From: Actinernus sp. WN-2022 | Taxonomy: Eukaryota; Cnidaria; Anthozoa; Actiniaria; Actinernidae | Direction of reading: 5' to 3' | Length of the DNA: 64,000 nucleotides | Assembly: GCA_030867875.1 (NCBI GenBank) | Contig: JAOWCC010000936.1 | Coordinates: 12,718,095 to 12,782,094 of the forward strand | In this document: positions 54,297-63,845 of the stretch, piece after piece | Position numbering within the stretch: position 1 is the first letter of the stretch | How the letters are laid out: the number at the start of each line of letters is the position of its first letter | Made by a program: the position numbers and the translations under genes | The notes under the pieces: model-generated | Database searches by the model: none | What the model was told of the DNA's origin: nothing | The model's input: only the letters and a program-made list of their open reading frames with translations

Positions 54297-54914
54297 ATGG
54301 ACTCGCTCAAAGAGCACACCCCCTTCAACGCCTTGATAGTGGGTCCCACTAACTGCGGTAAAACCCAGTTTCTCGTCGACACCCTCCGGAGCTCCTTCCG
54401 CGGCAAGTTCATCTACGTAGTCCTTGTTTGCCCCACGTATGCCCACAACAAGACCTATCGGGGTTTCGCCCGTGGATACCCCCGTTTTTATGTGATCTCG
54501 CCCCCGCAGGATGCTATCGACGCCGCGCTGCGTGTATGTCTTGTGTTTTCAGAGGTACCAACACGCTGCTGGTTCTGGATGATTGTACTGCCAGCAAGGA
54601 CGTCAAACGTCGGACGGACAAGCTTGTCGACCTGGCCTTCTCGGCGCGCCACGTGGGGCTTTCCGTCTGGGTGCTCACCCAACAGATCACGAGCATCTGT
54701 AAGCCCTTTCGTGAGAACGTGGCCGCAGTCGTGGCCTTTCACACCGCCTCGCGGGGTGACGACAATACCCTCTTCGAGGACTACGGCGGAGGTCTGGGGC
54801 GGGATGAGAAATAGATGCTGGCCTTGGGGCTCCGGGAGCACAAGTACTCTCGCATATGCTTTTGTTTACGACATCCCTTTTAGGTTGTATGGGAGATACC
54901 TGGGCCCATTGCAT
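54297..54914 (+). pseudogene. Unit B gene 6: A32-like packaging ATPase, frameshifted
   Basis: ATG 54,297 (MDSLKEHTPFNALIVGPTNC). P-loop GPTNCGKT kept. After VISPPQDAIDAALRVCLVF the frame shifts near 54,545 into GTNTLLVLDDCTASKDVKRR (Walker B) and SARHVGLSVWVLTQQITSIC. A TAG at 54,812 and another stop near 54,883 end it. A 33-bp stretch at 54,848-54,880 is identical to unit A although neighbouring codons differ. Not functional. Confidence 0.78.
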
Positions 54915-54920
54915 ATATGC

Positions 54921-55350
54921 ATGGATGACGAAATCGCAGCACTTTTAGGGGAGGACAGCACTGGGCCGAGGTCGCCGCAGCCGCAGCCTGGCCGCGACGG
55001 GAACTACGAAGGAGTACCTGGGGCAGCAGCTTTCTCCAGGAGACATCGCTAGGTTGTCGGAGAAGGATGTGGAGCGACTACATAGGAGATATCAGGCGGT
55101 CGTAGCTCAGCAGACAACCCGTTGTCTAGGCAATGCAGCATTGCGGCTAGCAACGCGTGCAGTCGGGTGGCTAGTTCCCCTAGACGAGCACCAAGCACTG
55201 CTCAAGGACCTACAAGAGGATCACTTAGTTCGCAATGAGATATCTGCTGTGGCCGGCCTGTTGTCACTACGTGCTGGTTGCTTTGTGGCCCTAGCTAGCC
55301 CCTTGTTCCACGTAGCTAACCACATTAGAGATGCCCAGCACAGCGAGTGA
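54921..55350 (+). pseudogene. Unit B gene 7: counterpart of unit A gene 7, frameshifted
   Basis: MDDEIAALLGEDSTGPRSPQ at 54,921, a frame change by 55,030, then LSEKDVERLHRRYQAVVAQQ, GWLVPLDEHQALLKDLQEDH, LVRNEISAVAGLLSLRAGCF to a stop at 55,350, shorter at the C-terminus than unit A. Unknown function. Confidence 0.55.
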
Positions 55351-55390
55351 ACCTTCTATTGAAGGCTTCCAGCCCGAGGTAGATATACGA

Positions 55391-55806
55391 GATGGCGGAA
55401 GCGGATCGAATCACTGCGAACCCCGACAACCAGCCCCAGGGTTAAGGACCCTAGGCGGGTCGCCGGTGGGAAGGCACTAGCGGCAGCAAACAAACGAGCT
55501 CGAGAGGCCCTTGCCCGCGAAGTGGCTCACGAAAGGGAGGAGGCGGCTCCTGCGACTGCTGCAGGCCTGCTCAAAGGCGTGTCCACCACAACGCTCCTGT
55601 CCGCGATCGGCGTCAGGGCGAGCCTGTTGGGGCTGTGGTATCAGGCGCGCCGACAACACCGACTACAGAACTGTTGCAGCCCTAACCTTCCGGCAGCCAC
55701 CGCCCGCAGCAGTGCCGGAGGCACAGCATCAGCGCCGGAGGCACAGTTGTTCTTGCAACGCCAAGTTCCCGCAACGCCAAGGCCTCCGCCAGCCCCTATG
55801 GAGTAA
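55391..55806 (+). pseudogene. Unit B gene 8, first copy: basic coiled-coil and membrane helix
   Basis: ATG 55,391 gives MAEADRITANPDNQPQG and a stop; another frame continues KDPRRVAGGKALAAANKRAR, REVAHEREEAAPATAAGLLK, STTTLLSAIGVRASLLGLWY and a Pro-rich end at 55,806 (PPPAPME). Unlike unit A there is no stop between coil and helix. Confidence 0.5.
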
Positions 55807-56366
55807 CCACCCAATTGAAGCTTGACTGTTTCTTCGCATACGTATGTGTTCGTAGCTACGATGGAAAAGCAAGCTCGCGAAGCCACACTCAACGTAGCCA
55901 TTCTGACTGGACTCGCCGCAGTAGCCTCATGGAGGGCACTAACGGTGTCAAACAAACGCGCCCGAGGCCGTTGCTCGCGAAAGGGCGGTGGACCTTGCTA
56001 GCGAAAGGGTGGCTTATGAAAGGACGGAGGCTCGTGAAAGGGCGGAGGCTCGCGAAAGTGAGGAGGCTCCCGCCCACAAGAGTGAAGAAGCCGCTGCGCT
56101 GGAGCGCATGTCTGATGCTGCCTTGGAAACTGTCAGGACGGCTCGCATCGGTTGCGAGAGAGACTATGCAGACCTGCTCGAAGATCTGTCCTCAATCGGC
56201 GTAGGAGTCGTCATAGGGGGCCTGTGGTTTTGGGTGCGCACACAGGACTTTCGATAGCCCTCTCCCACCCGCCGCGAGGTTGCTCTCGCAACGACAAGGC
56301 CCTATGGAGCCGACCACCCAATTGAAGTTTGACCTGTTTCTCCGTTTTGACTGGACTCGCCGCAGG
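55793..56366 (+). repeat. About 0.5 kb internal duplication in unit B
   Basis: CCCTATGGAGTAACCACCCA (55,793) and CCCTATGGAGCCGACCACCC (56,301) both lead into AATTGAAG(C/T)TTGAC, then to TGACTGGACTCGCCGCAG (about 55,904 and 56,347). Between them is a second gene-8-like piece: a glutamate/arginine-rich coil (YERTEARERAEARESEEAP) and a helix GVGVVIGGLWFWV. Confidence 0.6.
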
Positions 56367-56500
56367 TATTGGTTGGATTGCAAAGAAGGTGGTGAAGGAG
56401 CCCATGACTAGCGACCCCTCGACCAGCGTACTAAACTACGTGAAGTGGACTGCCGTTCTGGCCGAAAGCATAGTAGCTATAGGTGCTACCGTGGTCTCCA
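55860..56500 (+). pseudogene. Unit B gene 9 remnants around the duplication
   Basis: ATG 55,860 MEKQAREATLNVAILTGLAA is the N-terminus expected for gene 9. The matching continuation GLAAGIGWIAKKVVKEPMTS and STSVLNYVKWTAVLAESIVA lies at about 56,345-56,480, beyond the duplicated segment. Frameshifted into gene 10 after that. Confidence 0.5.
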
Positions 56501-56920
56501 TTGCGATGATGATAGGCGGGCCTTGCTCAACGCCACTGCCTTCGTGGTCGGCTCCTATCTCGCCAGGGCCGTTTCTGGAAAGGGACCCGATGAGCTCGCA
56601 GCTGAGAGAAAGCGCCACGATAAAGCCCTCGAAAAATATCAAGCTGATTGGGCGGCATTCCAAGAAAACCGCGAGAAGCTGGCCGACTGGGTTGCCGAGC
56701 AATCTCGGCTTCAGCACCACGCCAAAGAGGACTTGGAAAATACGGACCGTGCTCTCGAGCTATACAACACGGCACACGTGGGGTTATACCGCATCGCTTC
56801 GAAGGAGCCCCAATTCTCCGCCTACTATCGACCCTCGAGCGCCCAAAAAAAACAGGCGAGCTGGTCCAAGTCGGTGGCGGGATGCTTGCCATTGGCTACG
56901 CCGCTAGCCGATGGTTGTAG
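56500..56920 (+). pseudogene. Unit B gene 10: counterpart of unit A gene 10, frameshifted
   Basis: LLNATAFVVGSYLARAVSGK, a long charged helix (AERKRHDKALEKYQADWAAF), QFSAYYRPSSAQKK, then a shift in a run of eight A (about 56,846) into GELVQVGGGMLAIGYAASRW, stop 56,920. Confidence 0.6.
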
Positions 56921-56971
56921 ATTTAAAAAACGTTTTTTTTTCTGTAACTGTCGTTATAGCGTAGCTATACT

Positions 56972-57720
56972 ATGGGGTTGGCGGAAGAGTTATACTGCGC
57001 AATGCTTGAGGTCGGCTATACCGCCAAGCGACACAAAATCCCTGGCCCCCTTGCACACACCCTGATAGACGTGGCCCGCATGTTGCTACAATTGCGGCAG
57101 TGCCGGAGGCACAACGAGACTGCGGCAGTGCGGTTGGTTGGAGAAGCAAGCCCTTTGGCATATCTATTTACCGGCCCCGCGTGATGTCCCAAGACCCCAC
57201 TGGACTGTCTCAAAACCCAAGGAGGTCCACCAGGCTGATTTGTTGTTTCTACCGCATGATACGGCGCCTTACAGGCGCGCACGCCGCACATATAACTTTG
57301 CGCTCGTGGTTGTGGATGTTGCCTCCCGATACAAGGAGGCTGAACATTTGACCTCGAAGGACAGTGGAGAGATCGCGGCCGCATTCGATCGCATCTACAA
57401 GCGCGGGCCTTTGTCTTGGCCGAAGCAGCTCCAAGTGGATCCTGGGCGGGAGTTCATGGGGCGCGTCTCTGCTCTCTTCGAGCGGCATGGTGTTGAGGTC
57501 CGGCGCAGCGAGGGGCAGGGCTTCGTCGAGAGGGCGAACCGGACCCTGGCTGAGAGGCTCTTTGAACACCAATATGCTCAATAAATGGTTCTCGAGGAGC
57601 AAGGGTCGGCTGCCCGGTCGAAGGAATGGGTAGAGAGGCTTCCCGCGGTCCTACAGGCGATGAATAGCGAGGTGACCCGATTGACAGCCGATTGACAGTC
57701 GTCGAACGACCTGGGGGTAG
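56972..57720 (+). pseudogene. Unit B integrase (rve/DDE), truncated
   Basis: After a frame-broken N-terminus (ATG 56,972) the frame from 57,138 reads LWHIYLPAPRDVPRPHWTVS, KEVHQADLLFLPHD (first Asp), NFALVVVDVASRYKEAEH, LQVDPGREFMGRVS (second Asp) and GFVERANRTLAERLF (Glu). The second Asp and Glu are 30 positions apart, five fewer than in unit A, so a 15-bp deletion has shortened the catalytic spacing. A TAA at 57,582 and loss of similarity after EVTRLTAD (about 57,685) end it. No C-terminal region and no polymerase follow. Confidence 0.75.
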
Positions 57721-58684
57721 GCTTCTGTTGGGTGTGTAGTGGATCGAATTCCTGCAAGACCTCCTTACGATTCTCACGTGGCAGCGCACGAGGCGTAGGT
57801 CGGTAGGACTTCGGAAGCAGAGGTTGTAGCAAATGCCTCTTCAGAACTTCCGGAATGGGCTCGTCCAAGATATTCTTAACAACGCCCCGGAGAGCCGATG
57901 GCTGTATTTCTTCAAGCAGCTGCTCAATATAGTCATCCTTGCTGGCGGGGCTACGGGTATATCTATATGGATGTGTTTCTTTAATTGCGTGTCCGAGCCA
58001 GCTCATTCGACACCAAGCCGATTGCCGCACGGGTATATCTATATGAATGTGTTTCTCTAATTGCGCATCCGAGCCATCTCATTCAGCACCAACCTAAATT
58101 GCCGCCTCGCGCGTTTCTCCGCATATCCGAGACCCACCCGGACGCGGCAGGTCGCGTCGCATCTGTAGCACAGCCTTGCTTCGGCCTGAGTGCTTCCCCT
58201 TCGAATTTGGGCGCGGTGCTGTTTGCAGTGCTCAAACACACAAGGCCTATTACAGGGCTTGGCTTCGCCTACTGTCAACCACGCACAGCGATTATTTACA
58301 CGCACACCCATCCTGCGATATATTACTCAGGACACATTTATCTAAATGGCTGTCGAGGATGCCTCGAGGACGAGTGGTTAGGGCTACCAAGTTTTCGGCA
58401 GCCCCTCGAAATCTTGTCGGGCTATGTCCCCGGCCCCCGGGGTTCTGGCAAGCGCCAGTTTTGCTTCTTTTTTGTATCAGTAAGGTGTCGGTCGATGTCT
58501 TCCTTGCTCACATGCCCAGCGGAGCGCCAAGTCGGCGCGGCTGCCGCCTCACCCGCGCGCTGGGCCTCCGGGCCGCCTCCTGATATGGAGCTGCCCCCCG
58601 AAGGGTTTCCTACATGCGCAACGCCTTCTAGACCCTTTTTTGAGGGGGCATGGCGCGCGCTAGTACCCCGGCATGCGCTAGTAC
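57700..58684. other. Right end of unit B, unrecognised frames and a direct repeat
   Basis: A minus-strand open stretch (57,985-57,720: DDYIEQLLEEIQPSALRGVV, KRHLLQPLLPKSYRPTPRAL) might be the tail of a gene normally near the right end, but no family is recognised. An 80-bp direct repeat starts at 57,950 and 58,025 (GGGTATATCTATATGRATGT, then GTTTCT, AATTGCG, TCCGAGCCA). The rest is GC-rich with no convincing gene. Confidence 0.4.
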
Positions 58685-58725
58685 CTCCTATAGGACTGCG
58701 CGAGAACCCCCCTTTTCTATACTAC
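58685..58725. repeat. Right terminal inverted repeat
   Basis: TCCTATAGGACTGCGCGAGA then ACCCCCCTTTTCTATACTAC, complement of the left TIR with about three differences. Confidence 0.88.
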
Positions 58726-58731
58726 TGGACT
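58726..58731. repeat. Target site duplication (right), TGGACT
   Basis: Pairs with 30,796-30,801. A one-base ambiguity exists because the TIR and duplication share a T. Confidence 0.85.
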
Positions 58732-61250
58732 TGAATCTGCGGAAAGTCCTTAATTTATTGCTTTGGCGGGGATCTTTTCTTTTATCGTTATTTATGTCAC
58801 TAAGCCAAGTTTCGTACTCTATGTCCTTTAGTCTCTGGCTTATATTACTCAAAATGGTTTTGCGATCAGGAATTATGTTTGTACGTTTCTCCATATTTCC
58901 CCTAGCCCTGTATGATACAGCAGGGCTTTTACTTTTTGGTGCCAAAATTAATTGCTTTCCTTATTTTTTATATCGTTATATATTGTACAGGATAACTTGA
59001 TTTGCTTAGGGTCATTCAGTTTCAGCCAGAAATTGATGTTTCTATATTTTGCTTGCTAACGTATAGGAAATCTCCCTAGCTCTGCTCTACATGCATTATT
59101 GCTACACAACTTGCTAACGCCTAAGAGCCATTTGCAAAATTTAGTTTGGACTGACTCAATTGGGTCTTTGTCTTGTTTTTCTTTACAATCCACCCCCATA
59201 CTTCGCTACCGTAAAGTAAAATATGGGTTATTAGCGCATCAAATACTTTTATGGTCAGATTAATATTTTCTCTAAAATGGTCACCCATTTCTTTCCTTAA
59301 TTTATACAATGCTTTTAGCGCTTACCTTTCTTAGCTCTTGTTTAGCGAGTGCAAAATTCCCGTAGGCACTTAATTGAATGCCTGAGTATTTATATGACTT
59401 AACATTTGTTAGTTTATGACCTCCATATTGAAAAGCGTAATTGTTCATAGTTTTCCCACAGTTGTTGAAGATCATAACTTTTGTTTTGTCAAGATTTACA
59501 TGGAGATCTGATGTTTTGCAAAATTCCTCTAGTTTCTCAAGGTAGCTTTGCAGTCCTTTTGCCGACTTAGAAAATATGACTAGGTCATCTGCCTATAATA
59601 AACAACTGAATGGCCTCTCGTTTAGTTGTATATCATTAACGTTTGTTTGGTTAAGCGTGTCAGGCAAGTCATTTAGGTTGAACTTAAATAGGGTGGGAGA
59701 AAGCATGCAGCCTTGTTTTACTCCGGCATTGCAAGCGAAGGCCGAGCTTCTCAAGCAATTTGTGTCTTGGTATGCAATCAAATGTTTTTTTGAAATCTAC
59801 AAAACAAGAAAAAAACAAGTTGTTCACCTTCTTTGGTTTGCTTTTTACGTATTTATCGATAAGGGTTTTCAGAATGAAAATGCTATCGGTGGTACCGTGT
59901 TTTTTTCTATACCCACATTGTTCCGGTTTCAATATTCCTTTTTCTACTAGGTAATTATATAATCTAGTGTTCATTATGGACGTGAATAATTTGCCTAATG
60001 ACGATAAAAGTGTAATACCTCTGTAATTTTCTACTTTAGAGGGGTCATCTTTTTTATGGACTGGCACGATTTGGCCGAGACTCCATAGGGATGGATAATG
60101 CCCCGTACTTAAGATTCTATTGAACAGAATGTGTAAGGGCCTCATTAAAGCATCCTTGCCAGTCTTTAAAATTTCATTCAGTACATTATCTGCCCATGGT
60201 GCCTTGTTCCCTTTTAATTGACTTATGACTGTGGCTATCTCTTGCACAGAAATCGGAAAATCTAGTGGTCCCGCTTCCTCAGTGTGTAGTGTTTCTAATG
60301 TGTTTACACTATCACTAATATAATTATGTTGTTTGAAGTGCTCGTGAAATTCCCGTGCTTTATCTATATCAATTTGTTGTTTATTACTCTTCTTAGTGAA
60401 GTTGAAAAGCTTCGGAGTTTTTTCCATACCTGCTTTGAATTCGTAAATTCAACATTAGCTATGTTTTTACTGAAGAATAAGTTATTTTTGTGTCTGCATA
60501 ATTTCCTAAAAACTTTCTTATTGCAGTGCAAAAGTGACCTTAGTTGTGCATTACACGGGTCTCGCGAAATTTGTTTCCCGAGAGATTTTAAGTTTTCTTT
60601 CTCAAACTCACATTCTTCGTCAAACCGTAGTTTATTTTGTTTCGGTGTTTTGTTGTTAAATGATGTGTTTTGGTAGCGCAAGCCAGTTTTTTGCATACGT
60701 CAGATAAGGTTCCGGTAAATAATTCTGTCATTGTATCTATATTGCTATTGTTTAAAGCTGCACTTAATTTATTTTGTGTTTCAGGTCAACCTTGGAGTTC
60801 GTTTAGCTTGTCCTTTGTTTTTTCGTCCCATAACAACCTCTTGGACTTAGTCAGCGTGATATCATCGGCCGGTTTTTCAGAGACATTCGGTGCAAACTTA
60901 ATTTTCATAGCGTATGAAAGGTGACAATGGTGCGACAAGTGAGGTTTCAAAGGGTTGACAATCAAGTACCATAACTCTTTTAGAATGCTGTTGTTCCTAA
61001 TAACATAGGCTGCAACACTGCTGCCATTATAATGAAAGCAGGTAATTTTACCTTCTAGGTCACCAATAACTCTCCCATTTAAGATTCGTAGGTTTAGAGC
61101 TATGCAAGTATCTATTAGATTTCTGCCTCTAGCATCGATTGTCTCAAAATCTTACGGATTTCTTTTATATTGAGCGTCCACCTCATAATGATCCGGAAGG
61201 TCTATGAATGCGTTATTATCGTCCAAAATGAATTCTTGCATGTCCCCGGT
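58732..61250 (-). pseudogene. Non-LTR retrotransposon ORF2, endonuclease end and reverse transcriptase
   Basis: Read from 61,250 down: an endonuclease C-terminal scrap (MQEFILDDNNAFIDLPDHYE), a linker (LRYQNTSFNNKTPKQNKLRF), then reverse transcriptase: ISQLKGNKAPWADNVLNEIL, LWSLGQIVPVHKKDDPSKVE, NYRGITLLSSLGKLFTSIMN, QCGYRKKHGTTDSIFILKTL, FVDFKKTFDCIPR, GVKQGCMLSPTLFKFNLNDL and, in another frame, YADDLVIFSKSAKGLQ. Then HVNLDKTKVMIFNNCGK and a thumb region to 58,732 (RTFRRFKSS). Motif order is that of L2/CR1-type LINEs. Frameshifts are present. The C-terminal remainder lies at 29.5-30.8 kb across the Polinton-like insertion. Confidence 0.88.
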
Positions 61251-61607
61251 TCGGGTCGGGAGTCCTCCGTGGTTGTGCGGAGTCTGCCCCCCCCCCCCCA
61301 ACCCCCCCGACCCCCCTGGCTTCAACCCAAACTGGCTTCATAGAAGCAGTAGACACAAAAACTACTCCGTGCATTAAAAATTAAATGACAAATCAATAGC
61401 TAGTAAAACTTTGAAAATGCATAGACAGAAATAAATAACCTCTAGTAGATATATTTAACTGTCTTACTAAGAAATAACATACATCCGCCTCTCAGTTTCA
61501 CAGGCTACTATCTAACTTGTAATACACATAACGTGATGCTAACTGTTAATGGAAAAAAATAGTGTTTAACAGGCAACATAATGGTGGTGTTGTTGTTTCT
61601 GTTTAAG
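61251..61607. other. Intron sequence with poly-C tract
   Basis: A run of C (61,290-61,318, interrupted) at the LINE 5' boundary, then A+T-rich intron to the acceptor TGTTTAAG. Confidence 0.5.
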
Positions 61608-61884
61608 CTGGTATCAGGTCATCGTCTTTAAAGAAGGAGAAGAAAAGAAGCTCACTGTTACCAGCACAGGGGAGCTTTATGATTACGAGAAAGCAAAGAA
61701 AAAGGATTTAAACTATTACATTGCAGCAGAGAGAGAGGCATCACAAATGGGTCCACATAAATCGATGTTTATCGGAGACTCTACAAACTCTACTGGCAAA
61801 AACCAGGAATACAAGAACGCGCCTTTGGAAAAGGGGAAACGCTATAAAGTTTACATCAGAGCAATGACTTACAAAGTAAGAAAG
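61608..61884 (+). CDS. Membrane-proximal FN3-like exon, receptor tyrosine phosphatase-like
   Basis: Acceptor AG at 61,606-61,607; enters in phase 2 (one base), matching the end of the 28.0 kb exon. Peptide WYQVIVFKEGEEKKLTVTST, then LNYYIAAEREASQMGPHKSM, FIGDSTNSTGKNQEYKNAPL and EKGKRYKVYIRAMTYKVRK. The Y-I-A-A-E ... F-x-x-G-D ... N-x-P-L-x-x-G-x-x-Y-x-V-x-x-R-A pattern is that of the membrane-proximal region of receptor-type tyrosine phosphatases, which is the basis for naming the host gene. The end is placed at the GTAAGT donor (61,885); an alternative GTAAGA at 61,876 in the same phase is possible. No membrane helix or phosphatase domain follows in the window. Confidence 0.75.
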
Positions 61885-62444
61885 GTAAGTCAGGTAGATA
61901 CACTAGCGAGTGAAGTAAAAAGCCGTAATTTCTGCGTTCGTGCCCTCATAGCTGTATCATCTCTTATCAACCTTATGAGTAGTTTATTATAGGGCACTTG
62001 TGATAAATTAAAAATGAGAAAACAAGTGACTCGCGTGACTCGCATCCCGTAACACATGAGTTAACTAATTTGCATAAATTAACATACCAAAGTACATGTA
62101 GTGGAAGCTGTTCACAATTTATTCCGGGATCTATTTGAAAGTCCTTTGTAAATCAATAAAAACAGATGAATGGAAATGCGATGTCAGAATCAATTCAGAA
62201 TTAGCAAACTTTGCTAATCCAAAGTGCATGAAGGGTGGAATTCGTAGAAAAAGCGATCAGAAAAGAACATATGGTCCACTAATCAACTCAAGTGCCATGT
62301 GGCCATGGTCAGCGAGAAATTTCAGGATCTTCGTCGGATCACTTTCGGCGATGACAGTTATATGCAGTTTGTTTGTACCATGGACAACTTTGATTGGGCC
62401 ATGGAAAATCTGGAACTGACAATCCCTGATATTTACTCCTGATC
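61885..62444. other. Intron sequence, nothing firm
   Basis: The + frame at 62,135 (KVLCKSIKTDEWKCDVRI) has no recognised domain or splice context. Confidence 0.35.
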
Positions 62445-62781
62445 CACACAGCGGTCAAACGTCTGCGCAGTGGGCGGCCGCGCGAATTTCCCGCGCAAAA
62501 TTTACCTTAAAACATATTACAGTGAACTTCTACCCCAAAAAGTTAAGAAAAATACGTAAAAGTTAAGCTTTTTATTTTTACGGTCGACGGAAAATTGAAC
62601 AAACTTCAAACTGTGAGTTTACCAAATATTTTCGTAATTTACCAAAAAAGTTCTCAAGGTTTGAAAACGGGTGTGTGAACAGTAACGGCCGCCGGCTCGC
62701 TTTGAATTTGTTTTGGAATATGTTGTTGTTGCAAGACTTTTGACGCACGCGCAGACGTTTGACCGCTGTGTGCTCCTGATC
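62436..62781. mobile_element. MITE with 24-bp TIRs and 9-bp target duplication
   Basis: Element 62,445-62,772 with perfect ends CACACAGCGGTCAAACGTCT GCGC and complement, flanked by CTCCTGATC at 62,436-62,444 and 62,773-62,781. A 9-bp duplication is characteristic of Mutator-like (MULE) transposons. Interior carries no gene. Confidence 0.85.
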
Positions 62782-62970
62782 GGTGTAGTGTATTACCGCT
62801 GACCAAACGGACAAAAAGAGACTCGCAGGAGAACTGAGCAATAAAGGTGGTGATTTAGTTCAATCTGAGTCCGAGTTTAATCTGAGTTCATCAGTGTATA
62901 TCATTGGGATAAACACTACAATTGTCGATGAGGATCTAAAGAAACATCTAAGGGATATTATGTAGTGACG

Positions 62971-63845
62971 ATGGAGCTGACAAATATGGAAGCAATTGAT
63001 GTCAACAGCGATCCGAATAGCGTTGCGATATAATGGAAGCGATGGCTTTGCAGTTTCCAACTATATGCTGACACAATATGCCTAATTATCACTCCAGATG
63101 AAGATGATAATAAGATTCAGCGAAGAGCATTACTTTTGCACAGTGCTGGGCCAGATGTGCAGGATATTTTGATGTCTTGCCAGAAACTGGGGGTCCAAAG
63201 GAATATTCAAAAGCGGAGAAAGCTCTCAATGATTATTTTATAACACAGGTGAACATACCATACGAGAGACATCAATTTAGAGAGATGAGTCAAGCTGATG
63301 AGGAGACTGTCGATCAGTTTCCAGTACGCCTAAGATACAAAGCTCAGACGGAAGATCAAATCAGAGATCAGATAATTTCCAAGTGCCGCTCGGACAAATT
63401 ACGCCGGAAATTGCCAGAGAAAGGTCAAATACTGACACTAAAGCAATTACATGCCACTGCAAGAAACTTTGAAGCTGTTAAGAGGCAGTCAAAGAGCATG
63501 AGTACCACTTCTGAACAGGTACAGGTAAATAAAATAAATGGAAAATCAGCTTCTACTGCAGCCAAAGCAAAGAGAAGAAAGACAGGTCAACATAAACAAA
63601 ATAAAATTGGTGAATGCTATAGATGTGGGAGACAGGGGCACTTTGCAAAAGACTACAAATGTCCAACAATAGATAAAGCATGTAACAAGTGTCATTTTGC
63701 AGCAGAATGCAAAACAAAGAAAGCCCAAGGGAAGGATACCAGCCGAGGAGTTAGATACAGGCTATCCCATGAAGTAAGAAAAAGGGATGAATATGCATTC
63801 ACAGTATCTGGAAAGCTAGAGGAAGGGAAGTTGAGATTGAAATAG
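62971..63845 (+). pseudogene. Ty3-like gag polyprotein, broken
   Basis: From ATG 62,971 (MELTNMEAIDVNSDPNSVAI) with a TAA near 63,031, then WKRWLCSFQLYADTICLIIT, RRALLLHSAGPDVQDILMSC, a frame change near 63,180, PKEYSKAEKALNDYFITQVN, ERHQFREMSQADEETVDQFP, LRRKLPEKGQILTLKQLHAT and a Cys-rich region GECYRCGRQGHFAKDYKC. The latter is a zinc-knuckle whose last Cys is displaced (H-x6-C rather than H-x4-C). This is the capsid/nucleocapsid precursor layout of Ty3/gypsy-type retroelements. Stop at 63,845. Confidence 0.8.

Larger units (their letters stand above)
30802..58725. mobile_element. Polinton/Maverick-like element, two gene sets in tandem
   Basis: Bounded by 41-bp terminal inverted repeats (30,802-30,842 and about 58,685-58,725) that begin AGTAGTATAG, share GGGGGGTTCT and GCGCAGTCCTATAGGA, and differ at only a few positions. 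Flanked by the 6-bp duplication TGGACT (30,796-30,801 and 58,726-58,731). Polintons are known to have AG...CT ends with short tandem repeats (AGTAGTA here) and 6-bp target duplications. Contents fit: family B polymerase, retroviral-type integrase, A32-like ATPase and putative capsid genes. The insertion splits a LINE reading frame cleanly. At 27.9 kb it is longer than a usual Polinton (15-20 kb) because it holds units A and B. Confidence 0.9.
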
